Source: Bradyrhizobium sp. 139
Lineage (GTDB): Bacteria > Pseudomonadota > Alphaproteobacteria > Rhizobiales > Xanthobacteraceae
DNA length: 64,000 bases
Direction: 5' to 3'
NCBI RefSeq assembly: GCF_023074175.1
Contig: NZ_JADPKS010000008.1
Coordinates: 62,001 to 126,000 of the forward strand
The notes under the pieces were generated by a model. The model was given only the letters and a program-made list of their open reading frames with translations, made no database searches and was not told the DNA's origin. A program made the translations under genes and the position numbers. Shown piece by piece: positions 54,899 to 63,345 of the stretch; the stretch's first letter is position 1, and every line of letters begins with the position of its first letter.

Positions 54899-55898
54899 AC
54901 TCGGCTGCTGCCGTTGCGGGTTGCGGCTCCTTGTCGTTCGGTCCGGTTCGCGCCCTCTGCTCGTCGAGCCAGAGGCTGTGGTGTTCTCGTGCCCAATTAA
55001 GGTCAACGTCACCTGAGCCCATGGCCTCGAAAGCCCCTTCCATCCCAATCGTGCCGATGTAGACGTGCGCGATCATTGCGGCCACGAACAATACCGCCAC
55101 GACGGAGTGGACGATCTGCGCGATCTGCATGCCTTCGATGCCCGTCACATAGAACGGGAACATCAGCTCGTATCCGGTCGCAGCAACCAGGCCGCCCCCG
55201 ATCACGACGATCCAATAAATCATTTTCTGGCCGGCATTGAAGCGCTGGGCCGGGGGATGATCATGGCCGACAATGCCCCCTCCCCGCTTGATCCATTCAA
55301 CATCCACCTTATTCGGGATATTTCCGGCGATCCACATCAGGAAGATCAGGACGACGCCGACAGTGAACGGAAAGCTCAGATAATTGTGGGCGTACTTCGC
55401 CCATTGCGACCACTCGGAGAAAGCTTCAAGGCCGACCAGCGGCAACAGCAGCGGCCGCCCGAAGGTAATGTTCAGTCCCGAGATAGCGAGGATGATGAAG
55501 CAGATGGCCGTCATCCAATGAACGAAGCGCTCAACTAGCGTGAAGCGCACGATGGTGCGTCCTGATCGCCCGCTGTCCAGGCGCACCATGCCGCGGGTGA
55601 GATAGAAGATCACGAGCACGGCCAGCATGCCGATGATTGCGACGCCGCCGATCCAGCGCAGCGTGACATTGCGAAACTCCCGCCATTCGCGTCCCTGCGG
55701 CTGCTCGAGCACGCCCGACCGCTGATCCGGAATGCTGACACGGCCCTGGATCCGGTCGAGCTCCTGCAGCAGTTGTTGCTCCTTAACCGAGCTTGCGGTC
55801 GGGTTGACCTGTTGCGCACTCGCCGGAGCCGCCATGATCACTAGAAGCAGCGCGCATGCGCCAAACGCCAGGCGGAAAACCCTTCCAAATGACGCCAT
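54897..55898 (-). CDS. Formate dehydrogenase gamma subunit (cytochrome b)
   Basis: A 333-residue membrane subunit that passes electrons from the beta subunit to quinone. A signal peptide (residues 1-24, ending PASAQQ) is followed by a periplasmic stretch, one extra helix near 75-95, and a four-helix cytochrome b556 core. Candidate heme-ligand histidines are in VERFVHWMTAICF, KYAHNYLSF and QIVHSVVAV. GAGGAGG precedes ATG 55898. It is the last gene of the formate dehydrogenase operon, 40 bp after the beta subunit. Confidence 0.92.
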   Translation of the reverse strand: MASFGRVFRLAFGACALLLVIMAAPASAQQVNPTASSVKEQQLLQELDRIQGRVSIPDQRSGVLEQPQGREWREFRNVTLRWIGGVAIIGMLAVLVIFYLTRGMVRLDSGRSGRTIVRFTLVERFVHWMTAICFIILAISGLNITFGRPLLLPLVGLEAFSEWSQWAKYAHNYLSFPFTVGVVLIFLMWIAGNIPNKVDVEWIKRGGGIVGHDHPPAQRFNAGQKMIYWIVVIGGGLVAATGYELMFPFYVTGIEGMQIAQIVHSVVAVLFVAAMIAHVYIGTIGMEGAFEAMGSGDVDLNWAREHHSLWLDEQRARTGPNDKEPQPATAAAE

Positions 55899-55938
55899 CT
55901 GCGCCTCCTCGGTACCGCGCCCTTGACTGCTACCTGCG

Positions 55939-56535
55939 TCAGGACTCGATGGTTTCGCGATATGCGGTCTTCCAGCCCCACGCGCCGGAGCCATAACCAC
56001 GCGTCATCACGCGTTCCCTGTAGATCTTGGCAATGATCTCACCGTCGCCTGCGAGCAACGACTTGGTCGAGCACATTTCAGCACACAGCGGCAGCTTGCC
56101 CTCCGCCAAACGGTTCGCTCCGTACTTCTCGTATTCCTCCTGGCTGCCGTCGGCCTCGGGGCCGCCGGCGCAGTAGGTGCATTTGTCCATCTTGCCGCGC
56201 GAGCCGAAGTTTCCGACCTTGGGGTATTGGGGCGCTCCGAACGGGCAGGCGTAGAAGCAATAGCCGCAGCCGATGCAGAGATCCTTGGAGTGAAGCACCA
56301 CGCCATCGGCTGTGGTGTAGAAGCAGTTCACCGGACACACGGCCGCACAGGGCGCATCCGTGCAATGCATGCAGGCCATCGTGACCGAGCGCTCGCCGGG
56401 CTTGCCGTCGTTAATGGTGACGACCCGGCGCCGGTTGATGCCCCAGGGCACCTCGTGCTCGTTCTTGCAGGCGGTGACGCAGGCATTGCACTCGATACAA
56501 CGGTCGGCGTCGCAGAGGAATTTCATACGTGCCAT
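55939..56535 (-). CDS. fdh3B: Formate dehydrogenase FDH3 beta subunit (4Fe-4S ferredoxin type)
   Basis: A 198-residue protein with four [4Fe-4S] cluster motifs that relay electrons from the catalytic subunit: CIECNACVTAC (about 13-23), CMHCTDAPCAAVC, CIGCGYCFYAC and CTYCAGGP with CAEMC. It lacks the C-terminal membrane helix of E. coli FdnH, so it must dock through the alpha and gamma subunits; it has no own signal and probably crosses the membrane bound to the Tat-exported alpha subunit. The start at 56535 has a GGAG site. Confidence 0.93.
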   Translation of the reverse strand: MARMKFLCDADRCIECNACVTACKNEHEVPWGINRRRVVTINDGKPGERSVTMACMHCTDAPCAAVCPVNCFYTTADGVVLHSKDLCIGCGYCFYACPFGAPQYPKVGNFGSRGKMDKCTYCAGGPEADGSQEEYEKYGANRLAEGKLPLCAEMCSTKSLLAGDGEIIAKIYRERVMTRGYGSGAWGWKTAYRETIES

Positions 56536-56546
56536 CGTCGCTGCTC

Positions 56547-59495
56547 CTATGCCGCCGCGATCTGGCAAAGAGTGACCTTGGGCTCCTGCATGCCCGTCGC
56601 GGGATCATATCCGTAGGTGGTGATGGTGTTCGCGCTTTCGCCGAGGACGATCGGGTCGGTACCCTTCGGGTAGGCGCCGCGAAGATCCTTGCCTCCCAGC
56701 CAGCCGCCGAAGTGAAACGGCATCCAAGCAACGCCCTTGCCGATGCGTTCGGTGACAAGCGCCTTCATCCGGGCCCTCGAATTGTTCTCGGCGCCCGTGA
56801 CCCAGACCCAGCCGCCGTCCTTGACGCCGCGATCAGAGGCATCAGCAGGATTGATCTCGATGAACATGTCCTGCTGCAACTCGGCAAGCCACGGATTGGT
56901 ACGCGTCTCCTCGCCGCCGCCCTCATACTCGACCAGACGCCCCGAGGAGAGGATGAGGGGAAACTGTTTCGCAATTCCCTTCTCCACGGCAGCCTTCTGC
57001 ACGGAGAAACCGATATTGGGCATGCGGAACTGCTTGGCATCGGGCAAGGTCGGATATTTCTCCACCAGGTCGACGCGCGGCGTGTAGATCGGCTCGCGAT
57101 GGACCGGTATCGGATCCGGCAGGCCGAAGGCGTTCATGCGTGCCTTGCCATTGCCGTAAGGCACGCAGCCATGTTTCAGCGCCACCCGTTGGATGCCGCC
57201 GGAGAGGTCGAGCGCCCAGGATACAGCGTCCGGATTGGCCGGATTGACCTTCTGAATGGTCGCCATTTCGGCTTCGGTGAGATCCGTGTCCCAACCGAGC
57301 TTCTTCAGGCTCGCCAGCGTGAATTCGGGATAGCCGTCCTGGATCTCGGAATCCTTGGAATAGGATTTGTCTGCCAGCAGGCTGACCTTGCGCGTGGTCC
57401 CGTCCGGTAGCTTTTCCTCGCGCTCGACGCCGAAACGCGGCCGGAACGTGCCGCCGCCGTCCATCACGTGCAGATTGGTATTGTAAAGCAGCGGCGTGCC
57501 GGGATGCCTGACTTCCGGCGAGCCCCAGCACGGCCACGGCAGGCCGTAGTAATCGCCACCGACCTCGGGATCGTCCTTGGGCGCCCGCATCGTCAGCATG
57601 TCGAACTTTGCCTGGTTCTTCATGTGCGCCTTAAGCCGCTCGGGCGATTGCCCACAATAGCCGGTCGACCAGCTGCCGCGGTTCATCTCGCGAAGCACAT
57701 CTTCTGCGTCAGGCAGATTGTTCTCAAGCTTGATGTTCTTGAACATCTGGTCGGCGAAGCCGAGCCTCTTCGCCATCAAATAGATGACCTCGAGATCGTC
57801 CTTCGATTCGAAGATCGGCTTCACGATCTGCTCGCCCCATTGCAGCGAGCGGTTCGAGGCGACGCGCGACCCCTTGCATTCGAATTGCGTGGCCACAGGA
57901 AGGATGTAGATGCCATCCTTGCGTCCGGCCTCGATCGCGAGCGATGCCCAGGTGGTCGGATGCGGGTCGGCGATGACGAGCAGTTCCAGCGCCTTGAGGC
58001 CTTTGAGCGATTCAGGAATGCGGGTGATACTGTTGCTAGCGTGTCCCTGGACGAACACTGCCCGGACATTATCTTTCTGCGCGACCTGATCTTTCGGCAG
58101 CGTCACCGCTTCGAACCAGCGGGTGAGCGGAATACCCGGAGTTTCCATGATCTGTTTGGAATCAAAGCGCGACTTCAAAAATTCATAGTCGACCTCCCAA
58201 ACCCGCGACCAGTGCTTCCACGCACCCTCAGCAAGTCCGTAGTAGAACGGCAACGTCACGATATCGAGCCCAACGTCGGTCGCGCCCTGCACGTTGTCAT
58301 GGCCACGGAAGATGTTAGCACCCGTGCCAGCCTTGCCGACGTTGCCTGTCATCAACAATGCAATGCAACTAGCGCGTACATTCGCGGTACCAACCGTCTT
58401 CTGGGTCTGGCCCATGGCCCAGATCAGGGTTGCGGGCTTTTCCGTTGCGAACATCTTGGCGACGCGCTTGAGCTGCTCGCCGGGAACGCCGCTGACGCGC
58501 TCGACTTCTTCCGGAGTCCACTTCTCCACCTCCTTGCGAAGATCGTCGAAGCCGTAGACCCGCTGCTGGATGAATTCCTTGTCCTCCCAGCCGTTCTTCA
58601 GGATGTGCCACATCATTCCGTAGAGCACCGGGATATCGGTGCCCGGCCGCATGCGCACATACTCCGTCGCATGCGCGGCGGTCCGCGTCATGCGCGGGTC
58701 GATAACGACAAAGTTGGCGTGTTGCAGCTCCTTGCCCTCCAGCAGATGCTGCAGCGACACCGGATGCGCTTCCGCGGGATTGCCGCCCAGCACGACCTGG
58801 GTCTTGGCATTGCGAATATCATTGTAGCTGTTCGTCATCGCGCCGTAGCCCCAGGTGTTGGCCACGCCGGTGACGGTGGTGGAATGACAGATGCGCGCCT
58901 GATGATCGGTATTATTGGTTCCCCAGAACGCGCCGAGCTTGCGGAACAGATAGGCGCCTTCGTTGGTCATCTTGGCCGATCCGAGCCAATAAACCGAGTC
59001 GGGACCTGACTTCTCACGAATTTCGGCCATCTTGTCGCCAATTTCATTAATCGCAGTCTCCCAGGAGACGCGCGCCCATTGGCCGTTCACGAGCTTCATC
59101 GGATAGCGCAAACGCCGTTCGCTGTGCACCAGCTCGCGCACGGAAGCGCCCTTCGCGCAATGCGATCCGCGATTGATGGGAGATTCCCAGCTCGGCTCCT
59201 GGCCGATCCAAACTCCGTTCAACACTTCCGCGGTCACGGTGCATCCGACCGCACAATGCGTACAGATGCTTTTCTTGACGGTGGCGCCAGCGGTCAGCGG
59301 ACCCGCCGCAGCGGCTTCCGCCTTACGCACGCCGGAAATGGGCATGGCGCCGAGCGCTGCGAGCGCGCCACCCGCCAGACCGGATCGGCGCAGGAAAGTG
59401 CGCCGATCAAGGCCGCTGGTTTGGCTTGCGAGAGAGTCCGCGATCGAGCCGCGGCGGTCGGATCCGGATTGTTGCTGTGTTCGCCTGATAAGCAC
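56547..59495 (-). CDS. Formate dehydrogenase alpha subunit (molybdopterin, catalytic)
   Basis: A 982-residue molybdopterin oxidoreductase that oxidises formate to CO2. A Tat signal (LDRRTFLRRSGLAGGALAAL, about residues 29-48) directs export. The [4Fe-4S] site is in CTHCAVGCTVTAEV and about 25 residues later NRGSHCAKGA. The active-site residue is cysteine in ARICHSTTVTG, not selenocysteine. The C-terminal molydop-binding domain contains SSGRLVEYEGGGEETRTNPW and FHFGGWLGGKD. GTG 59495 has a GGGAGG site 6 bases upstream. It lies between the TAT-peptide gene and the beta subunit gene. Confidence 0.95.
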   Translation of the reverse strand: MLIRRTQQQSGSDRRGSIADSLASQTSGLDRRTFLRRSGLAGGALAALGAMPISGVRKAEAAAAGPLTAGATVKKSICTHCAVGCTVTAEVLNGVWIGQEPSWESPINRGSHCAKGASVRELVHSERRLRYPMKLVNGQWARVSWETAINEIGDKMAEIREKSGPDSVYWLGSAKMTNEGAYLFRKLGAFWGTNNTDHQARICHSTTVTGVANTWGYGAMTNSYNDIRNAKTQVVLGGNPAEAHPVSLQHLLEGKELQHANFVVIDPRMTRTAAHATEYVRMRPGTDIPVLYGMMWHILKNGWEDKEFIQQRVYGFDDLRKEVEKWTPEEVERVSGVPGEQLKRVAKMFATEKPATLIWAMGQTQKTVGTANVRASCIALLMTGNVGKAGTGANIFRGHDNVQGATDVGLDIVTLPFYYGLAEGAWKHWSRVWEVDYEFLKSRFDSKQIMETPGIPLTRWFEAVTLPKDQVAQKDNVRAVFVQGHASNSITRIPESLKGLKALELLVIADPHPTTWASLAIEAGRKDGIYILPVATQFECKGSRVASNRSLQWGEQIVKPIFESKDDLEVIYLMAKRLGFADQMFKNIKLENNLPDAEDVLREMNRGSWSTGYCGQSPERLKAHMKNQAKFDMLTMRAPKDDPEVGGDYYGLPWPCWGSPEVRHPGTPLLYNTNLHVMDGGGTFRPRFGVEREEKLPDGTTRKVSLLADKSYSKDSEIQDGYPEFTLASLKKLGWDTDLTEAEMATIQKVNPANPDAVSWALDLSGGIQRVALKHGCVPYGNGKARMNAFGLPDPIPVHREPIYTPRVDLVEKYPTLPDAKQFRMPNIGFSVQKAAVEKGIAKQFPLILSSGRLVEYEGGGEETRTNPWLAELQQDMFIEINPADASDRGVKDGGWVWVTGAENNSRARMKALVTERIGKGVAWMPFHFGGWLGGKDLRGAYPKGTDPIVLGESANTITTYGYDPATGMQEPKVTLCQIAAA

Positions 59496-59507
59496 GGGCA
59501 GCCTCCC

Positions 59508-59717
59508 TCAGGTCGGATAGCGATTGACTCGATAGTAGGCCTTTACGTGATCGGTTTCCTTGTAGCGCGCCTTGCGCTTTTCATCGTTGTTCTCGCTGTC
59601 GGCTCGCCCGGGGCCGACGAGTGGCGTCGCCAACGTGGCGCCTGCACCGACCGTGCCGATGCCGACCTTACGGAGGAAGTCGCGGCGCCCGACGGTCGCT
59701 TTCTTTTCATCGCTCAT
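59508..59717 (-). CDS. Formate dehydrogenase region TAT-signal small protein
   Basis: A 69-residue protein with a twin-arginine motif (VGRRDFLRKVGIGTVGAGAT) and a short polar tail rich in Lys, Arg and Glu that ends DHVKAYYRVNRYPT. It matches the small Tat-targeted proteins commonly found directly upstream of FDH3-type alpha subunit genes. It may be an exported small subunit or an assembly factor; its function is not established. It starts 30 bp after the HTH-TorD gene. Confidence 0.9.
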   Translation of the reverse strand: MSDEKKATVGRRDFLRKVGIGTVGAGATLATPLVGPGRADSENNDEKRKARYKETDHVKAYYRVNRYPT

Positions 59718-59747
59718 ATCATCTCTCCCGGACCAACGTGCGGGTGG

Positions 59748-60527
59748 TCAATTGGCAAAGGCGAATCCTTGGGTCTCGATTTCGATAAACAGGCGGCCGA
59801 GCGTGCCAACCGCACGATAGAATTTTGCGTTTGCCGCTTGCTCCATGTCGGCAAACAGACGTCCCATCCATAACGATACGTGTTTTTCGAAGAAGGCGCG
59901 CTGCGCATCGAACGACGCTTCCAAGCGGCCGTCAGCCATTCCCGCCATGATCTCGCAGAGGATGGCGGCATGATCCTCAGGTTCAGAACTGTTCGCGGCG
60001 CGCTCGATGCCGAGCGCTGCGAGATCGGCCCGCAAGCGTGACAGCGGCCGTTCGTTGAGGAACCCGGTCAAATAGTAGGAGGCGTAGGGCAGCAACTCAC
60101 CGCGGCCGAGACCGACGAACAGATCAAAATATTCGCGGTCGCCTTGACCTGCGGCCGCGCGCATGGCGACTTCCGCCAAGGCGGCGTGAGCCTGACCGAG
60201 CGGCGTCTCATCTCCGCTCAAGCCTGCAAGCCGATCGAGCAACTTCTTGGAAGGGGCAGCGGCCAACAAGGCAGCGAGAAGAGCGTATTCCTGCGCTCGC
60301 GCGACATCGACTGGATCAACGCCGTCTCGCGGTCCCATCGGCTCGCTATAGAGATCAGGCCGCAGCTCTTTGCGGGGAACACCCGTTGCCGCTTCGACCG
60401 CAATCACCCGCTGCGCAGGTATCTTGCTCCAGTTTGAAATCGAGGGCTGGCTGATACCGATTTTGCGCGCGAGTTGGGCCGCGCCGCCTGCGGCGTCAAT
60501 GGCGCGATCAAGCCCGGCATCACGCAC
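59748..60527 (-). CDS. HTH (YdaS/Cro-like) - TorD family chaperone fusion
   Basis: A 259-residue protein. Residues about 1-60 form a Cro/YdaS-like helix-turn-helix (GGAAQLARKIGISQPSISNW, then VIAVEAATGVPRKELRPDLY). Residues about 75-255 form an all-helical TorD/DmsD-type chaperone domain with the YFDLFVGLGRGELLPYASYY signature (normally YxxLFxGPGxxxxxPxxS). TorD proteins bind the Tat signal of a molybdoenzyme during cofactor insertion. GTG 60527 has GGAGG 5 bases upstream. The fusion could link apo-enzyme sensing to operon control; that is inference. Confidence 0.85.
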   Translation of the reverse strand: MRDAGLDRAIDAAGGAAQLARKIGISQPSISNWSKIPAQRVIAVEAATGVPRKELRPDLYSEPMGPRDGVDPVDVARAQEYALLAALLAAAPSKKLLDRLAGLSGDETPLGQAHAALAEVAMRAAAGQGDREYFDLFVGLGRGELLPYASYYLTGFLNERPLSRLRADLAALGIERAANSSEPEDHAAILCEIMAGMADGRLEASFDAQRAFFEKHVSLWMGRLFADMEQAANAKFYRAVGTLGRLFIEIETQGFAFAN

Positions 60528-60660
60528 ATGGACCTCCGTTGCTGAGACCCCAGTGACTGATTTGTCGCTTTGCTAACAAAGCACTAGGGAGCGTAGACCC
60601 GGTTCCGCAGACGGTCAATGACCGACACATAGCTTGTGGCTATAGCCTTTGGTCGAAAGA

Positions 60661-61278
60661 CTAGCCAGGCAACGCACCGCCATGTGTGCGGCGCCGAGCA
60701 GGAGCTGCTTTGACATCTGTGGTTGGTTGCGATGCGGCGGTGGCCGCGATCTCCGTGACGACCGCTTGATCGGGTTTCTCTGTAAGCACGGCAGCGTGCG
60801 CAACGTCCGGATCTGGTAGCGTATCCGAGGACTGTTGCAACTGCGTTGGCGTGTCAGCCAGCACTTCTGTGGCGCTACGCACGCCGCCGATAATGCGGTC
60901 GACCAAAGTGGCCAGCTCAGCCTGCGAGCAATCCAACGGCCCAAACCCGGGCATGGCCTTCGGATCGTTGAAGTCCCAGGCGTTCTCCGCGAGGCCCACG
61001 AAATCGCGGATCGCCGGATCGGCCGTCCAGGCGCGACGAAGCGCCGCGCGGGTCAATTCCTGCGGAATACCTTCGCGCAGGAATGCGGTGATGTCCGTGA
61101 TGGCCGTGATTGAATCGATGGACGGAAGCCTCGAAAGGTCGCCTTCGGGATCGGCCTCAGCCGCCGGGGATGGCACAGCGGCCTCGCTGGCAGGCTTTGC
61201 CTTTTCCGAAGCCGGAGCGCTCGACTTTGCCTCGCGCTTGCGGCGCGACCAGCGTGCGAGGAATTCTTCCTCAGTCAT
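60661..61278 (-). CDS. DUF3306 domain protein
   Basis: A 205-residue protein that begins MTEEEFLARWSRRKREAK, the DUF3306 start. The central region (RLPSIDSITAITDITAFLRE, then LTRAALRRAWTADPAIRDFV) is the conserved part. The C-terminal third is low-complexity. DUF3306 and DUF3305 genes travel with FDH3-type formate dehydrogenases, where a role in assembly or cofactor handling is suspected but not shown. It overlaps the DUF3305 gene by 4 bp and precedes the HTH-TorD gene by about 130 bp. Confidence 0.88.
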   Translation of the reverse strand: MTEEEFLARWSRRKREAKSSAPASEKAKPASEAAVPSPAAEADPEGDLSRLPSIDSITAITDITAFLREGIPQELTRAALRRAWTADPAIRDFVGLAENAWDFNDPKAMPGFGPLDCSQAELATLVDRIIGGVRSATEVLADTPTQLQQSSDTLPDPDVAHAAVLTEKPDQAVVTEIAATAASQPTTDVKAAPARRRTHGGALPG

Positions 61279-61790
61279 TCATCCCCACCTTCATGCGGCC
61301 GACGCGCCAAGGCCTCGGGATCGGCGCGTCGTCGCTTGCGTTTTACGAACTCCCTCTCGACATGGTATTCGGCGATGAACCTTTCAATCGCCTCGCGCAC
61401 CGCCTCGGGCATCGGCACGGCTTCGACCAGATTGTCCGCCGCCTCGGTAAATCCCTCTCCTTCCGCAGGATCGGCCGTCACAGCGGCGGCCGCATAGGGC
61501 CAAGCCCCCTCGGAAGGGCTCAGGACCACCCAGACGCTCGGCATGCCGGAGGCGAGATTGTCGCGGTAACGCGCGGTTTCAGACGCGTACAGATCAATCG
61601 TTGCGCTGCCGGCGTAGAAAAGTGTCGAGCCGTCACGCTCGTGTAGAATTGTCCACGGCTTTGCCTCCGGCTCGTCAGGCAGCACGGCAGTAGAGCGCCA
61701 GATGAAATCCACCCAGGGCGAATCTGCCTTGCGCCGTTCGACGACGACGCCGATGGGGATGCGCAGGAGTGGCTGCATCACGGAGCTCAT
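61275..61790 (-). CDS. DUF3305 domain protein
   Basis: A 171-residue protein. The core IPIGVVVERRKADSPWVDFI and the segment IDLYASETARYRDNLASGMP are typical of DUF3305. The C-terminus is a basic helix (HVEREFVKRKRRRADPEALA). ATG 61790 overlaps the stop of the DUF6352 gene (ATGA) and its own stop overlaps DUF3306. The function is unknown; linkage to formate dehydrogenase is the only clue. Confidence 0.88.
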   Translation of the reverse strand: MSSVMQPLLRIPIGVVVERRKADSPWVDFIWRSTAVLPDEPEAKPWTILHERDGSTLFYAGSATIDLYASETARYRDNLASGMPSVWVVLSPSEGAWPYAAAAVTADPAEGEGFTEAADNLVEAVPMPEAVREAIERFIAEYHVEREFVKRKRRRADPEALARRPHEGGDE

Positions 61791-62794
61791 GAGTTGACCT
61801 CCAAGCGCTTGATCGGGAGTCCTGTCAACAAATTCTGCGGTTTCATAAGGAGCTTCTGATCGGCCGTCATCGCCAGGATCAGATAGACCGGCTCGCCCTG
61901 CAAGGTCTCCATGGCCAAGCCCAGATCCGTAAAGGTCAGGCGAAACAGAGAAAGCACCCGCCCAGCGCTGCGCTCGTCGAGCTCGTCGCCGTGCCAAAGC
62001 CGATCGCCCATTTTGGTGGCTTCGGCGTCCAACCCAATATACCAGGTGAGCCTGACCTCGCGTAGTTCCGTCAGGGGCTCGATGACAACATCGATCCCGA
62101 GCAGATGGGAAACCCAGCGTGTCATCACCTGCGCCAGCGCACGCGAACCTCGCCCGCCCGCTGTGAGATCGAGAGCCATATCGAACCGCTCGCTGCGGTT
62201 CCAATAACTCTCGGCGTTTTCCTCATCCAGCACATCGAGCTGGACGTCCGTCTTGGTGCCCAGCATCGAGATCAGCGACAAAATAGGTGTCGGGCTGCGA
62301 CCGCCGACGACCTCCTCATCGCCAACCAGCAAGGCATGTTCATGCGGCAGAACCCGCTGCGGCCGGAAGAATAGCTCGGCGGCGCGCAGCACGAACGGAT
62401 CGTCGCCGCCATCAAGGGCGTTGCGCAGGATCACGTGCACGAGCTGATTGACGAACAGCGGCGGCAGATCGTTTGACCGCGAGCGAACGGCCGCGAGATA
62501 CGCAGCTTCGAGCGTCGGATGGCGCAAAATGAGATCGCGAAACCCCAGTACGAAGCGCCAGTTCTCCCTGGCATCCTGATCGACGATCGCGGCGACCTCG
62601 TCCGCACCGACCGGCTGGCGCGGGTTGGCGAACATCTCGCGGTGCAGTTTTCGCTCGACCGGGCACGCCTCGTCTGGCGGCGTCAGCTCGGAACGGGCAA
62701 AATAGGCTTTGAGGAATTCGTCGGTGACGCAGAGACCGCCGCTCGCATCGCGATCGAGCAGATGATGGCCGCAGGCGATCCAGAAATCTTTCAT
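61787..62794 (-). CDS. DUF6352 family protein
   Basis: A 335-residue protein that starts MKDFWIACGHHLLDRDASGG, the conserved beginning of this uncharacterised family. No catalytic motif is recognisable, though HH near residue 10 could bind a metal. It has no signal or membrane segment. It overlaps its neighbours by 4 bp on each side, so its product is made in step with DUF6505 and DUF3305 proteins. Its function is unknown. Confidence 0.8.
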   Translation of the reverse strand: MKDFWIACGHHLLDRDASGGLCVTDEFLKAYFARSELTPPDEACPVERKLHREMFANPRQPVGADEVAAIVDQDARENWRFVLGFRDLILRHPTLEAAYLAAVRSRSNDLPPLFVNQLVHVILRNALDGGDDPFVLRAAELFFRPQRVLPHEHALLVGDEEVVGGRSPTPILSLISMLGTKTDVQLDVLDEENAESYWNRSERFDMALDLTAGGRGSRALAQVMTRWVSHLLGIDVVIEPLTELREVRLTWYIGLDAEATKMGDRLWHGDELDERSAGRVLSLFRLTFTDLGLAMETLQGEPVYLILAMTADQKLLMKPQNLLTGLPIKRLEVNS

Positions 62795-63345
62795 CTCAGG
62801 CGCGGCTCCCGACCTAAATCCGCGAGGTTGAGGTCACCGTCAGGTTCCAGGTCATCCTCCATTTCCATGAACGAGAACGCCCTGCCGTGCCCCTCCTGCC
62901 GTTCCCGCAATTGCAGTCTGCGGAAGGATTCGCGGATCTCGCCACCGCTTGCCATACGCTGCACCGCAATCAAAGAGCTGATCGGGTGCGTGCAGAGCGA
63001 CTGCGCAAAAGCCACCTCCTCTTCCGCGGCGGTCCTCGCAACTGCGATGTCCGGCGCGCCGAAGCGATCAAGGAGTTGCGCGGCGAGGAGCTCGATCAGC
63101 GCACGGCAATCGTTCTCCGTCGCCGGAACAATCTGGGCCAGCGTCGACCATCCCCAGGACTGCACGCCGAGAAAGCCGCTGCGGAAGGCGGCGCGCGCCT
63201 TTCCGCTCAGCTTCGCCGGATCGTGATCGCAGAAGCGAAAAGTGCCGGAGACGGCCCATTCACCTGCTTCCGCCGGCACGTCGAATACGAAGGTGTCGGA
63301 CGCATCCAGTGCGATGGTGCGCAGAAGTTTCACGGACTTTTTCAC
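62791..63345 (-). CDS. DUF6505 family protein
   Basis: A 184-residue protein (MKKSVKLLRTIALDASDTFV). The segment FRSGFLGVQSWGWSTLAQIV near residues 54-73 and an acidic helix TAAEEEVAFAQSLCTHPI are the conserved parts as far as I recall this family. It overlaps the lipoate-ligase-like gene and the DUF6352 gene by 4 bp each. It has no recognisable catalytic motif. Confidence 0.78.
   Translation of the reverse strand: MKKSVKLLRTIALDASDTFVFDVPAEAGEWAVSGTFRFCDHDPAKLSGKARAAFRSGFLGVQSWGWSTLAQIVPATENDCRALIELLAAQLLDRFGAPDIAVARTAAEEEVAFAQSLCTHPISSLIAVQRMASGGEIRESFRRLQLRERQEGHGRAFSFMEMEDDLEPDGDLNLADLGREPRLR

Noticed and set aside
56547..59495. Selenocysteine formate dehydrogenase
   Set aside because: The frame has no internal TGA at the active site; the residue is a normal cysteine codon (ICHS).
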